This document shows, in pieces, positions 45,092 through 54,510 of a stretch of DNA of 64,000 nt (position 1 is its first letter; each line of letters starts with the position of its first letter). The translations under genes and the position numbers were made by a program. Origin of the DNA: CAVZTX01 sp963778375 (GTDB lineage Bacteria > Chloroflexota > Ktedonobacteria > Ktedonobacterales > Ktedonobacteraceae). The notes below the pieces were generated by a model. It made no database searches, had not been told where the DNA came from, and worked only from the letters and a program-made list of their open reading frames with translations. Where the stretch lies: contig CAVZTX010000021.1 in the NCBI GenBank assembly GCA_963778375.1, forward strand, positions 233,463 to 297,462, written 5' to 3'.

Positions 45092-46318
45092 TTGGCACAA
45101 TCAATAGCTCGTACGGGTGAGAAGGTAACTAATGCTCAGATACAAAAGCCAGCCGATCATACCGAGCGAAAGATTCGCCGCATAAGCGCCTGGATCCTAC
45201 TCTACCTTCTCTTGCAAACAGAACTAGGCCTCGCATGGGATAGAGAGTGGCATACGATTGTAGGACGCGATCAATTCTTCACTCCTCCCCATGATCTCAT
45301 GTACACCGGCATAGGTGGTGCAGGGCTGATAGTCCTTATTCTCGTACTGACAAGTACAATACGCTACTGGCGAAAAGCCCCTGGCGTTGATGATACCTCG
45401 ACCGTAAGTATCTTTGGAATCTTTCATGCACCGCTCGGTAACATCATCACAGGATTCGGCGCACTCATCGCCTTCATTGCTGCACCGCTAGATAACTACT
45501 GGCATGAGTTGTATGGCATCGATATTACGTTGTGGACACCTTTCCACATCATGGGAACAATTGGCGGCATACTCGCCGGTATCGGATTGTTATACACTAT
45601 TGCATCTGAAGCTGCTATCGACCGTCAATCGGAGCATCCCGGTCGTCGTTTCCTGGGATTCAGCGCACTCGAATGGGGCATGCTCATACTCATCTCAGCC
45701 TTTCTTGAATTATCGCTGCCGGCATTGACCGCATTTCCTCCGATTGTCATCGGCTCATTTCAACTCCCAACCTATCCTCTGCCATTGGCAATCGATGGAG
45801 GTATGTGCCTGATCGGAACGTTTTTCTTCACTCGACAACCGCGAGCAGCCATCTTTATTTCAGTGCTCGCTATACCACACGCGCTCTTTACAGAATCCTT
45901 TGTACCCTGGGCCATTCGCGTTAGCGCGGCCCAGCAGGGCATAGCTTTCCGCGCAGGGCGCGTCCCTATCTTCAGCGTAACGACGGTACTGCTACCGCTG
46001 GTCTTTATCGTCTCAGCCGTATTTGCATACTACGTATTACGCCATCACTTTCAGAACAGTGATGCACTGCGCACTGTCACGCCACGTGTGTGGCTAGCAG
46101 GTGCATTTGTAGCGCTCCCTGGCGCAATCATCCCCCCACTGATTGTTCTATTCATTGCCAACGTTACACCCATGTTCCCCCTACCATTAGACGTCTATGT
46201 GCTTCAACCGACATGGCTTGAAGTCGTGGTAAGTATACTTCCTGCGGCTATCGCCGGAGCGCTAGGAGCCGTCCTGGCAGCGGGTCTGGGAGATATCTGG
46301 CATTGGAGCACACGCTAA
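45092..46318 (+). CDS. Ten-helix membrane protein with duplicated WH-x3-G-x-D-x5-H motif
   Basis: 408 aa. A short cytoplasmic start is followed by about ten membrane helices. Two loops carry the same motif, WHTIVGRDQFFTPPHDLMYT and WHELYGIDITLWTPFHIMGT, whose paired histidines could bind a metal or cofactor. The family is unknown to me. The TTG start at 45092 is preferred because AAGGAGA precedes it. An in-frame ATG at 44972 has none. It begins a run of co-directional genes leading into the ECF transporter, so a role in the same uptake process is plausible. Confidence 0.65.
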   Translation: MAQSIARTGEKVTNAQIQKPADHTERKIRRISAWILLYLLLQTELGLAWDREWHTIVGRDQFFTPPHDLMYTGIGGAGLIVLILVLTSTIRYWRKAPGVDDTSTVSIFGIFHAPLGNIITGFGALIAFIAAPLDNYWHELYGIDITLWTPFHIMGTIGGILAGIGLLYTIASEAAIDRQSEHPGRRFLGFSALEWGMLILISAFLELSLPALTAFPPIVIGSFQLPTYPLPLAIDGGMCLIGTFFFTRQPRAAIFISVLAIPHALFTESFVPWAIRVSAAQQGIAFRAGRVPIFSVTTVLLPLVFIVSAVFAYYVLRHHFQNSDALRTVTPRVWLAGAFVALPGAIIPPLIVLFIANVTPMFPLPLDVYVLQPTWLEVVVSILPAAIAGALGAVLAAGLGDIWHWSTR

Positions 46319-46360
46319 TGCAAGCAAGCAGGTTTCTGAAACCGGTTGGAGGCAACTGCT

Positions 46361-46912
46361 ATGCGTAAAGTTATTCTCCGCATCGTCCTACCCCTTGCAG
46401 CACTGCTTATACTGTCACCAGGAGTAGCACTGGCGAATGGGAAACCGGTACGCACCATGACGTTCAAATTTGGTTCTTACCCTGTCGATATCAACCTTTT
46501 CGAGGATCCACCTCGCACCGACCAACCACTCGATCTAACTGTACTCCCGCATGATAGCACGATACATCCGACGGGCCGTGTGATCGCCCAACCAAGCCCA
46601 GGCACTGATGCCACGCAGGAATCAAGGAACCTGGCTATTAGCAATGCTTTTACCGACGAACCGAAAGTGCTGGCGGCCACGATCAATTTTCCTGTTCGGG
46701 GAGCCTGGCATATCATTGTTCAACTCAATGGCCCATGGGGGCAGAGTTCGGTAAGTTTTGACGTCAATGTGCTTGGGCCGGGCCCCATCCCACTATGGCT
46801 GGCCTGGCTGATTGGCCTTTCCCCGGTTGTTGGCATTCTCTGGCTGGCATGGCAACAAACACGCTACCGCCGCAAATTGCTTACCAATGCTAAAATGAAG
46901 GTACAACACTAA
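46361..46912 (+). CDS. Exported, membrane-anchored protein with YtkA/FixH-like beta domain
   Basis: 183 aa. A signal peptide (about 1-25, ending ALANG) is followed by a beta-rich extracytoplasmic domain (FGSYPVDINLFEDPPRT, FPVRGAWHIIVQLNG, SVSFDVNVL) and a C-terminal helix with basic tail. The domain resembles YtkA-like or CopC-like beta sandwiches, though no copper-ligand cluster is evident. GGAGG precedes the ATG. It lies 42 bp after the ten-helix protein and 9 bp before the ECF S-component-like gene. Confidence 0.6.
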   Translation: MRKVILRIVLPLAALLILSPGVALANGKPVRTMTFKFGSYPVDINLFEDPPRTDQPLDLTVLPHDSTIHPTGRVIAQPSPGTDATQESRNLAISNAFTDEPKVLAATINFPVRGAWHIIVQLNGPWGQSSVSFDVNVLGPGPIPLWLAWLIGLSPVVGILWLAWQQTRYRRKLLTNAKMKVQH

Positions 46913-46921
46913 GGAGAAGAA

Positions 46922-47725
46922 ATGCCCCGGAAACTGAGTGCCATTGAAATAGCGGAGGGAGCCTTACTGGCAGATATTGCCGTTATATTTCAACTGTTTA
47001 GCCTGTACCTTCCCATTGGGAAAGGCTTTCTACGCATTCTCATCCCTATCGTGTTTACCATTATCGTGCTACGGCGCAGGCTGTATGCTGGGGTGATGGG
47101 TCTGTGTGTCGCTCTCTTTATCGTGGGCATTATGACCGGTCCAAACTACCTGGCAAGTATGCTACTAGAGGGTATAGGCGGGCTGTTTCTTGGGCTGACG
47201 ATGAAATATCGCCTGCGCCATTTTGTCATTCTATTCGTTGGCGTAACAGCCGGAGCACTCGCTATTTTCTGCACCCTCATTCTTTTTACATTGACGGCGG
47301 GATTACCACTGATCAGCCTCATCAAGCCCATTCACGTCGCATATGTGAGCTTCATTGCGATCATAAATTTCATTGCATCGCATATTGGGCTGCACAATTC
47401 CTGGCAGCAGCATGTCTATCCGATAGTCAACTCCATCGCTAACCTGGCATTTACCTACTGGTTGGCATTCTGGTACGTGTCCTTATGGTTATTTATGTGG
47501 CCGGTGGTTATCGTCATATACTATGTCACGAACTACTTCGTTCGATTGCTTGGACATGATGTGAGACCATTTCCTAGTGGTGTAATATATTCCATACTCC
47601 AATCGATTCTGCATACTCTGATGAAGGTAGCGTATAAGTTCGGTATTGGGAAACGTAGGACGGCACGGGCGATCATCAAAGAAGCTCGCAGGCAAAGTAT
47701 TGGAAGGTATCGAGCGAAAGTATGA
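46922..47725 (+). CDS. Putative ECF transporter S component
   Basis: 267 aa with six to seven membrane helices (LLADIAVIFQLFSLYLPIGKG, MLLEGIGGLFLGLTMKYRLR). It looks like the DUF2232/YybS-type or other S components that bind the substrate of energy-coupling-factor transporters. AAGGAG precedes the ATG, and its stop overlaps ecfA1 by four bases. The substrate (vitamin or metal) cannot be told from sequence. Confidence 0.65.
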   Translation: MPRKLSAIEIAEGALLADIAVIFQLFSLYLPIGKGFLRILIPIVFTIIVLRRRLYAGVMGLCVALFIVGIMTGPNYLASMLLEGIGGLFLGLTMKYRLRHFVILFVGVTAGALAIFCTLILFTLTAGLPLISLIKPIHVAYVSFIAIINFIASHIGLHNSWQQHVYPIVNSIANLAFTYWLAFWYVSLWLFMWPVVIVIYYVTNYFVRLLGHDVRPFPSGVIYSILQSILHTLMKVAYKFGIGKRRTARAIIKEARRQSIGRYRAKV

Positions 47726-48576
47726 GCCTATCTCCCCTTATCGATATACAGCATATTACCTACATGTATCCAATCCAAAAGCAAGGCAAACATGAAGCTC
47801 AGCTTCTCCCTGCGCTACGAGATGTGAGCCTCTCGGCGCAGCAGGGAGAATACCTGGTTGTGTTAGGGCATAATGGCAGTGGTAAATCGACGCTCGCTCG
47901 TCACTGCAATGCTTTGCTGGTTCCTGATAGTGGCCAGGTGCTGGTGGGAGGAATGAATACGCGTGACAAGGCCAAACAGCGAGCGATTCGAGATATGGTG
48001 GGCATGATCTTCCAGAATCCCGATAACCAGATTATCGCGACTATTGTTGAAGATGACGTGGCGTGGTCGCTAACGGTACGTGGGGTTGCTCCCTCGCTTA
48101 TTCATGAGCGCGTTGAAAATGCGATGGAGGCGGTGGGCATTAGCCATCTGCAAGGGCTACCGCCTCACCGGCTTTCGGGTGGACAGCGGCAACGGCTGGC
48201 AATCGCGGGAGTGCTGGCATTACGCCCGCAATGTATCATTGCTGATGAAGCCACGGCACAGCTCGATCCAGTTTCGCGGGCTGAAATTGTGGGATTACTC
48301 CATCAACTTAACGCCGAGTATGGTCTGACGATTATTCAGGTGACGCATTTGCTTGAAGAGGCAGCGCTGGCTCAGCGTATTGTAGTTATGGAGCAAGGGC
48401 AGATCGTCATGGAAGGTACACCGGCTGCCATCTTTGCCGATCTGCAGCGGCTACGCCAACTCAAACTGGCGATTCCTGAACCTATCGAGTTAGCGGGTCG
48501 ACTGCGTCATGCAGGTTTCCCTATCTCACAAGATGCCTTAACAGTGGAAGCGATTGCGCGGGAGATTGTGCATTGA
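47722..48576 (+). CDS. ecfA1: ECF transporter ATPase A1
   Basis: 284 aa. Walker A is GHNGSGKST, the Q-loop is MIFQNPDNQI (typical of EcfA), the signature is LSGGQRQRLAIAGVLA and Walker B is CIIADEATAQLDP. It pairs with EcfA2 to drive the EcfT/S complex. The TTGA overlap with ecfA2 couples translation. Confidence 0.9.
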   Translation: MSLSPLIDIQHITYMYPIQKQGKHEAQLLPALRDVSLSAQQGEYLVVLGHNGSGKSTLARHCNALLVPDSGQVLVGGMNTRDKAKQRAIRDMVGMIFQNPDNQIIATIVEDDVAWSLTVRGVAPSLIHERVENAMEAVGISHLQGLPPHRLSGGQRQRLAIAGVLALRPQCIIADEATAQLDPVSRAEIVGLLHQLNAEYGLTIIQVTHLLEEAALAQRIVVMEQGQIVMEGTPAAIFADLQRLRQLKLAIPEPIELAGRLRHAGFPISQDALTVEAIAREIVH

Positions 48577-49442
48577 CTGATTCGATCATCATCACTAACA
48601 ATCTTTCTCATATTTACTCATCTGGCTCCCTACAGAAAGCGGCGCTGATCGATATCAATCTTGAGATTGAGCATGGAAGCTGTGTGGCAATTATTGGGGT
48701 TACCGGTTCCGGCAAATCGACGCTTGTACAGCACTTTAATGGATTGCTTCGCCCAACTGAGGGAACGGTGATTGTTGATGGGATAGATATCAACGCGAAG
48801 GGGGCAGATCTCGTAGGACTGCGCCAGCGTGTTGGTATGCTTTTTCAGTTTCCAGAAACGCAACTGTTTGAGCGTACAGTCTTTGCCGACGTAGCCTTCG
48901 GACCCAGGCGTATGAAACTTGGACGACACGAGATACGCACACGTGTGATACGTGCCCTGGAGATGGTAGGGTTACCCGCTCGTGAGTTTGGACAGCGTTC
49001 TCCGTTTGATCTAAGTGGTGGACAGAGGCGACGTGTCGCGCTGGCAGGCGTGCTGGCAATGACTCCAAGCGTGCTGATACTCGACGAGCCAACCGTTGGG
49101 CTCGATGCAGATGCACGAGCTGAGTTCTACTCATACCTACGGCGTGTCCAGGAGGAATACGGAGTGACGATTATCCTGGTATCGCATGATATGGCGGAGG
49201 TAGCAACGCTAGCTGATTGGCTAGTCGTCTTGCATAATGGACACCTGGTCATGCAGGGAACGCCACGCAGCATCTTTACTCAAGGCGATCTTTTGCGTAA
49301 GTGGGGATTAATGCCACCACCACTGAGCGAACTACTCACGGAGCTACGTAAAGAAGGTATGGCAATTCCTGAGAACGTTTTCACGCTTGAAGAGGCATTT
49401 GCAGTGCTAGAAGATATATGCAAGAAATCTCGGTTACCATAA
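48573..49442 (+). CDS. ecfA2: ECF transporter ATPase A2
   Basis: 289 aa. Walker A is GVTGSGKST, the Q-loop is MLFQFPETQLFE, the signature is LSGGQRRRVALAGVLA and Walker B is VLILDEPTVGLD. It is the partner of EcfA1. It starts at TTG (48573) with GGGAG upstream. Confidence 0.9.
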   Translation: MTDSIIITNNLSHIYSSGSLQKAALIDINLEIEHGSCVAIIGVTGSGKSTLVQHFNGLLRPTEGTVIVDGIDINAKGADLVGLRQRVGMLFQFPETQLFERTVFADVAFGPRRMKLGRHEIRTRVIRALEMVGLPAREFGQRSPFDLSGGQRRRVALAGVLAMTPSVLILDEPTVGLDADARAEFYSYLRRVQEEYGVTIILVSHDMAEVATLADWLVVLHNGHLVMQGTPRSIFTQGDLLRKWGLMPPPLSELLTELRKEGMAIPENVFTLEEAFAVLEDICKKSRLP

Positions 49443-49459
49443 AGGATAGCGATCTTGAT

Positions 49460-49513
49460 TGTTTCAGATGTTTCCAATGTTTCACTTGTTTCAGTTGTTT
49501 CCGATGTTATTGG
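49460..49513. repeat. Six tandem degenerate 9-bp units beginning TGTT
   Basis: TGTTTCAGA, TGTTTCCAA, TGTTTCACT, TGTTTCAGT, TGTTTCCGA and TGTTATTGG run without gaps in the ecfA2-ecfT gap. If translated with the ecfT frame they would give a CF-rich leader, but the family start lies after the array. Confidence 0.75.
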
Positions 49514-49528
49514 TGGTTAAGAGAAGAC

Positions 49529-50563
49529 ATGTTTAAAAACATCTCATTAGGCATCTACTATCCGGGTGATACTATACTTCACCGCTTGCAGGCCAGAACG
49601 AAGCTGCTGATTATGCTAACCGTCATCGTATGCCTGGTCATAGCCAACCAGAACGAGTTGGACTTTGTGCCATACATAGCTGCCGTACTATTGGTATTTG
49701 CTGGAGTAGCTCTATCCGGCATATCGCTCCGCCTGATGTGGCAACGCATGCGCATACTTGTGATACTCGCTCTTATCAGTGCCATCCCTGCCATATTTTA
49801 CCCTGACTCCCAAAATAGATCACTTGCTACGCTTGGTCCTTTCCCTTTCTCTTACGGCCTCTTGCGCACGATCTTATTTACTTACATGGTCATAGTGACC
49901 ATCTATATACTCCTGTTCCTGATTCCTATTCCTGGCTTACGGAGCTTGCAGCAACGACGCTGGCTGCGTGTGTTACGGTCAATAGTGATAATCGTTGCGT
50001 TCATTGCAGTCGTCCTGCTATGGGTAATACACAATATTACGTCAACCAGCACCTTCCCAATTGGGCCTATACATATTACCCCTGACGGTGTATGGATCCT
50101 GATGGGCGTGCTCCTCGTTTTCCTGCTGCTCTACGCGCTCTCAATATTGCTCACAATGACAACTTCGCCCATTGCCCTAATCGAGGGTATGAGAATGCTG
50201 CTCTCTCCATTGAGACGCTTGAGGCTGCCTGTAGATGACTTCGCGTTGATGACTCTAATTGCCTTGCGCTTCATCCCAACCCTTATTGAGGAGGCTGAGC
50301 AACTCGTCAAGGCCCAGACTGCACGAGGTGCAAGTTTTACACGCGGTAGTTTAAGCGAACGTTTGCAAAGCCTGACTGCTCTTTTCATTCCATTTCTGCA
50401 AGGGACATTCCGACGTGCTTCTGATCTGGCAATTGCACTTGAAGCACGTGGTTATGAGGTGGATGGTCAGCAGACTCCATTGCATGAGAAGTCATTTGGA
50501 ATGGTTGATTTTGTGGTGTTTGGAACTGTCGTGTTTGTTATGATGGGAGTGCTGGTTTTGTAG
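49529..50563 (+). CDS. ecfT: ECF transporter transmembrane component EcfT
   Basis: 344 aa. Both coupling motifs that contact the ATPases are present, KAQTARGASF and IALEARGYE. The N-terminus has SLGIYYPGDTILHRLQARTKLL. It is longer than typical EcfT because of an extra helical stretch around residues 120-190. The start at 49529 excludes the CF-repeat encoded by the 9-bp array. It completes an S-A1-A2-T operon. Confidence 0.85.
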   Translation: MFKNISLGIYYPGDTILHRLQARTKLLIMLTVIVCLVIANQNELDFVPYIAAVLLVFAGVALSGISLRLMWQRMRILVILALISAIPAIFYPDSQNRSLATLGPFPFSYGLLRTILFTYMVIVTIYILLFLIPIPGLRSLQQRRWLRVLRSIVIIVAFIAVVLLWVIHNITSTSTFPIGPIHITPDGVWILMGVLLVFLLLYALSILLTMTTSPIALIEGMRMLLSPLRRLRLPVDDFALMTLIALRFIPTLIEEAEQLVKAQTARGASFTRGSLSERLQSLTALFIPFLQGTFRRASDLAIALEARGYEVDGQQTPLHEKSFGMVDFVVFGTVVFVMMGVLVL

Positions 50564-50580
50564 GAGCGAGAGAAGGTATC

Positions 50581-51192
50581 TTGAAATTAACAAGCAACGC
50601 CCTAGACTTTGTGTTTACTGTTATGCAACGGTTCGCTCAGGTACAGATGCCTATATGGCTTGCTGGTGGCTGGGCTGAAGAACTGTGGGGATTGTGTCCG
50701 CCCAGAGAGCATGGAGATGTGGATCTCTTGTACCTTGCCCCCAACTTTCACCACCTGAATCATTGGCTTTCATGCACACAGGATCTGTCTCCCATATCAG
50801 GCAAGCGATTTTCGCATAAACGAGCAGTGCTGTATGAAAAGATCATGATCGAGATAGTGTTGCTCGAACCGCAATCAGGAGGCTACGTCACCCATTACTT
50901 TGACCACAAGTACACATTGAACTGGCCAGATGATAGCTTGAGTCATCTCCCTCTACAAGGGCGTCTTATCCCCGTTGCAAGTTGCCACGCCTTGAATCTG
51001 TATCGTCAGCACTATCCGCAGATTGCTCAAGCGGAGGAGCACCTCATCACTTGCTACCAAGCAAGGTTCGTAAATATAAGAAATGCAGGAGGAACACATG
51101 AAAGACTTCATATGGTCGGACTTCTACAAACGAACCAAAGACCACCCACATTGGTCTCAGGTAGAGAAAGCAGTAACGTTACTTGGTCATAA
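50581..51192 (+). CDS. Nucleotidyltransferase of the aminoglycoside/lincosamide type
   Basis: 203 aa with IWLAGGWAEELWG and REHGDVDLLYL, the GG-W and HxDVD motifs of ANT-like enzymes in which the Asp pair binds magnesium. It may modify a small molecule, but drug resistance is not shown. It starts at TTG with AGAAGG upstream, 17 bp after ecfT. The last 95 bases overlap the methyltransferase gene in another frame, so its natural end may be shorter. Confidence 0.65.
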   Translation: MKLTSNALDFVFTVMQRFAQVQMPIWLAGGWAEELWGLCPPREHGDVDLLYLAPNFHHLNHWLSCTQDLSPISGKRFSHKRAVLYEKIMIEIVLLEPQSGGYVTHYFDHKYTLNWPDDSLSHLPLQGRLIPVASCHALNLYRQHYPQIAQAEEHLITCYQARFVNIRNAGGTHERLHMVGLLQTNQRPPTLVSGRESSNVTWS

Positions 51193-51685
51193 AGGACAGG
51201 CTCTTGATCTAGGATGTGGCGCAGGACGAGATACGCGCTATTTATTAGCACAAGGCTGGCATGTCACCGCAGTCGATAGTGACCCCAATGCAATAGCAAT
51301 ACTCAGTGAACTCGCGCAAGAGCGCCTGCGAGTCGTCCAAAGCTCCTTTGAAGATTTTGTGTACGAGCATGAAGCTTATGATCTCGCCAGTTCCCAGTTC
51401 TCGCTGCCGTTTAACCCCAGGGCAAGCTTCACCAATCTATTTACCCGCATCAAACAATCCATCAAGCCAGGTGGAATATTTACCGGGCAATTTTTCGGCA
51501 TCCACGACGAATGGAATACGCCCGAACGCAATATGACTTTTCTGACGCAAGAGCAAGTTGATGAGCTATTGAGCGATATGACGGTGAGAGAGTTCAGCGA
51601 AGAAGACAAAATAGGTCCTACTGCTTCAGGCACGCTTAAGCATTGGCATGTATTCCATGTGATCGCGCAAAAGGAAACCGTTTAA
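51098..51685 (+). CDS. Class I SAM-dependent methyltransferase
   Basis: 195 aa. Motif I is ALDLGCGAGRDTRYL, motif II is VTAVDSD, and the motif IV region is EAYDLASSQFSLPF, resembling TehB/TPMT-like small-molecule methyltransferases. AGGAGG five bases before the ATG at 51098 fixes the start. The substrate is unknown. Confidence 0.8.
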   Translation: MKDFIWSDFYKRTKDHPHWSQVEKAVTLLGHKGQALDLGCGAGRDTRYLLAQGWHVTAVDSDPNAIAILSELAQERLRVVQSSFEDFVYEHEAYDLASSQFSLPFNPRASFTNLFTRIKQSIKPGGIFTGQFFGIHDEWNTPERNMTFLTQEQVDELLSDMTVREFSEEDKIGPTASGTLKHWHVFHVIAQKETV

Positions 51686-51745
51686 CGGAAGTGTTTCTAC
51701 AGTGAGCCATGCCATCCCAAACCCCAGTCTGTCCAGGGGAGCACC

Positions 51746-52885
51746 TCATCCATTCACGTTACAACTTTGCGCGTTACCCAGGCCGAAGAGGCTGTTGACC
51801 ACCAACTGGATATTCTGGCAGTTTGGGATGATCACATCCTGATCCGCTCCCAGTGATGGATCGTAGGCAGTAAATTCATCGCCATAGTCCTGATTTCCAG
51901 GGCCAGGGCCTAGCGTGATATTTTTTATGTGATTGGTCGGGAACGTACGCCCAAAGAGGGCAAAGCCGAGTAACTCCTGCTCGCTGATATCGGTATAGAG
52001 GGAACCCTTCATATCAGAGAGTAATTGCGGTATTTTCGTCAGGACACCGGTCAAATTGAGCTTCGGTTTGAGCGACTCCAGGACTTGCTGCTGTCGCTGC
52101 GTACGTCCAATGTCGCCCACAAGATCGGCGTGACGCGAACGCACATATTCCAACGCCTGCTCGCCGCTCAGATGCTGTGGCCCAGGAGCGAGATAGAGGC
52201 GTTTGTAGGCATAGGGATTGTTAGCATTGGCTCCGGTATCATCGGGATAGTTATCATCAACAATAGGGTGCGTGACATCGACATCGACGCCGCCCAGTGT
52301 ATCAATCACTTTGCTGAAGCCATCTAAGCCAACCCAGGCATAGCGATCAATGGGAATGCCATAATCTTGCTCGATTGTTGTACGCGCCAACTGTACACCG
52401 CTATCAAAACTATTGTTCTGCTCTGCTCCCAACAAAAATGCCTGGTCGATTTTATGCATTCCACCAACTTGCGGCACAGAGACCCACGAGTCACGTGGGA
52501 TGGAGAGCATTGTCACGGTATTGTGAATTGTATCCACATGCACAATCATCATGACCTGGGTCAGGATAGCTGGGAAATTGAATTTCTGGTCGTTGTCACT
52601 GCCCAGCAACAGGATATTCCAAACACGTCCGCTCACCGAGCCGTTACTAGGAATAGCAGCATCAAGTTGCGGCTCATCCCTGCCACGCTGCACGGGATAA
52701 ATCATGGTGGAGAGGAAGCTCTGTATGTTGGCCTGGAAGTAGTAGTAGGCATAGGAAGCCACTCCTCCGATCAGCATAAGCAGCACCAGCACAACTATTA
52801 CGACTACTCTGGCCGAATGAGGACGCTTCTCACGTTTCGATTTTCGAGGTGATTGAGGTGTATTTATCTCTTGCTTATAATCCAT
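51746..52885 (-). CDS. LytR-CpsA-Psr (LCP) family cell-wall glycopolymer ligase
   Basis: 379 aa. A basic cytoplasmic start and one membrane helix (VVVIVVLVLLMLIGGVASYA) are followed by the LCP domain with LLLGSDNDQ, MLSIPRDSWV, the ALEYVRSRHADLVGDIGR segment and RTQRQQQVLESL. It attaches glycopolymers to peptidoglycan from polyprenyl-phosphate carriers. The start at 52885 was chosen because it directly precedes the basic N-terminus. A longer open frame to 53032 has no support. Confidence 0.85.
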   Translation of the reverse strand: MDYKQEINTPQSPRKSKREKRPHSARVVVIVVLVLLMLIGGVASYAYYYFQANIQSFLSTMIYPVQRGRDEPQLDAAIPSNGSVSGRVWNILLLGSDNDQKFNFPAILTQVMMIVHVDTIHNTVTMLSIPRDSWVSVPQVGGMHKIDQAFLLGAEQNNSFDSGVQLARTTIEQDYGIPIDRYAWVGLDGFSKVIDTLGGVDVDVTHPIVDDNYPDDTGANANNPYAYKRLYLAPGPQHLSGEQALEYVRSRHADLVGDIGRTQRQQQVLESLKPKLNLTGVLTKIPQLLSDMKGSLYTDISEQELLGFALFGRTFPTNHIKNITLGPGPGNQDYGDEFTAYDPSLGADQDVIIPNCQNIQLVVNSLFGLGNAQSCNVNG

Positions 52886-53083
52886 TGCTAAATCGCTGAC
52901 TTGAATGAGCAACACGAAGATTTTGCAACGGTCCCACGATAAGAAACGTTCCGCTGACTTCCCGTTGTCTTCACTTAATACGACGCGTTGTGCGGCAGGG
53001 AAGTTGCGAGGAATTGTAAGAAAAACTATCAAGAGATTGCAAAATGGCCCGAGGTGAGCAGCAAGCTCTGTTTCAACTAGTAG

Positions 53084-53602
53084 TCATCTAAACCGCCAGC
53101 GCGTCGCGGTTCCGTGAAAAGCTGCCCCACCATCAAAACCAGACTCATCAGAAATCCAGCCAAACGCAACCCGAGGTCGAACAGTATAGAATGGTCCCGG
53201 CAAATTATTGGGATCCACGTCCGAGCGATACTTTGCATTGTAAACGTTCACAATATGCTCCAAGAGAGCCATATCGCTAATTGTTTCAGCTATACCCTCA
53301 ATAATTACAACCTCGCTCCCACTTTCCAGGTGAACAGTAATTGTGGCATTGACGGCTAAATTCAGTGCAGCAATTGAACCCGTACTGAAGCAGAAACTAT
53401 CGTCCAGCCAGACACCCCATACCGGTCGACTATGAGGCCGACCATCAGGACGAGTCGTCGCGATCCAATAATTCCGCGCGCTGGTTAGTCGCTCGATAGC
53501 CCACCTCCACGGAAGCCTTACCGGCTCCAGGTGCCCACCAAACATACGCGGCTGGTCGGTTTCAGGATCGGCGCTCCCACCAGAGCCATTCTGTGTTTCC
53601 AT
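53084..53602 (-). CDS. Pyridoxamine 5-phosphate oxidase-like (split-barrel) flavoprotein
   Basis: 172 aa. NYWIATTRPDGRPHSRPVWGVWLDDSFCFSTG is the split-barrel strand pattern of PPOX/F420-binding proteins. GSEVVIIEGIAE and PRVAFGWI follow. It may bind FMN or F420 and reduce a small molecule. The specificity is not known. It is a single gene, facing away from the MOSC gene. Confidence 0.75.
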   Translation of the reverse strand: METQNGSGGSADPETDQPRMFGGHLEPVRLPWRWAIERLTSARNYWIATTRPDGRPHSRPVWGVWLDDSFCFSTGSIAALNLAVNATITVHLESGSEVVIIEGIAETISDMALLEHIVNVYNAKYRSDVDPNNLPGPFYTVRPRVAFGWISDESGFDGGAAFHGTATRWRFR

Positions 53603-53691
53603 TGCAATTCCTCCTGAGCTGTGAAGATTTGTTTATTCCTTCATTCTATAGGCCATTACGTCTGCTTGAAAAGAGCAATTTCTGCCTGGAT

Positions 53692-54486
53692 TCAAAGGAT
53701 TTCGACAGGATCATCCACCCTGACCATGCCACCAATAGAACTGGAGAGCACGTAGCGGCCAAAGAAAACCTGCTTCTCGAAACGCCGAAAGCTGCTCAAT
53801 GTTTTGAGCGGCTCTTTGCCCGTTCTTTCACCCGTCCCCTGATCCACCATCGTAATTGCGCACCGATTGCAGGGCTTCACGAGATAGAAGAACTGATTGT
53901 TGATACGAATCGTTTGCCAGTGATCTTCGGCAAAAGGCTCTGCTCCTGCAATGACGATGTTGGGGCGGAAACAATTCATGGAAATGGGATGACTAAGTCG
54001 CTGATTGAGAGCGTCCAGGGATGCTTGCCCAATGATATGAAACGGATATCCATTGGCAAAGCTAACGATATCCTGGTTCAAAGCATAGTGAGGATTGACT
54101 GGTCGCTGTGTCGTCTCCGGCATATAGACGAGTTGACAGGGCTGATGTAAGAAGTCACTAAACCACTGACTGGCTTGCGTATTGACAACAACTGCCTCAC
54201 AGAATTTCTTGAGCACCTTCACCGTCAGCAGCTGATTTGTTTCTGGCTCGTAGGGAACGGTGAGCATTTCCATCTGAGAGGCCTGCAACTGCAACCCTAC
54301 CGAGGTGAATTTCGGCGAAACACAAGCCAGACGTGGCTGCATGATTTGATTGATATACGTGCCGTTTTCATCAACCAGCATCCAACGGCGATCACGCTCA
54401 AAACCTCGCGCGGCAATGCGTGCTTCTTTCAAGGTGATGCAGCCGCAACTCTTAAGAGGATAGATAAAGAGATCTGTTACTCTCAT
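53692..54486 (-). CDS. MOSC-domain protein (molybdenum cofactor sulfurase C-terminal type)
   Basis: 264 aa. The MOSC N-terminal barrel covers about 1-110 (VTDLFIYPLKSCGCI, RRWMLVDENG). The MOSC domain follows, with FRPNIVI and the conserved Cys in LVKPCNRCAITMVDQGTG. Relatives (YcbX, mARC) handle sulfur or N-hydroxylated compounds with a molybdenum cofactor. GAGG precedes the ATG at 54486. It is 24 bp downstream of def on the same strand. Confidence 0.85.
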   Translation of the reverse strand: MRVTDLFIYPLKSCGCITLKEARIAARGFERDRRWMLVDENGTYINQIMQPRLACVSPKFTSVGLQLQASQMEMLTVPYEPETNQLLTVKVLKKFCEAVVVNTQASQWFSDFLHQPCQLVYMPETTQRPVNPHYALNQDIVSFANGYPFHIIGQASLDALNQRLSHPISMNCFRPNIVIAGAEPFAEDHWQTIRINNQFFYLVKPCNRCAITMVDQGTGERTGKEPLKTLSSFRRFEKQVFFGRYVLSSSIGGMVRVDDPVEIL

Positions 54487-54510
54487 GTAATACTGCACCT
54501 CAACTACGAA

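Noticed and set aside
49460..49513. CRISPR-like array
   Set aside because: Units are only 9 bp with no spacers and no cas genes nearby.
49418..49528. N-terminal extension of ecfT with Cys-Phe repeats
   Set aside because: Produced by the 9-bp intergenic array. The EcfT family starts at 49529.
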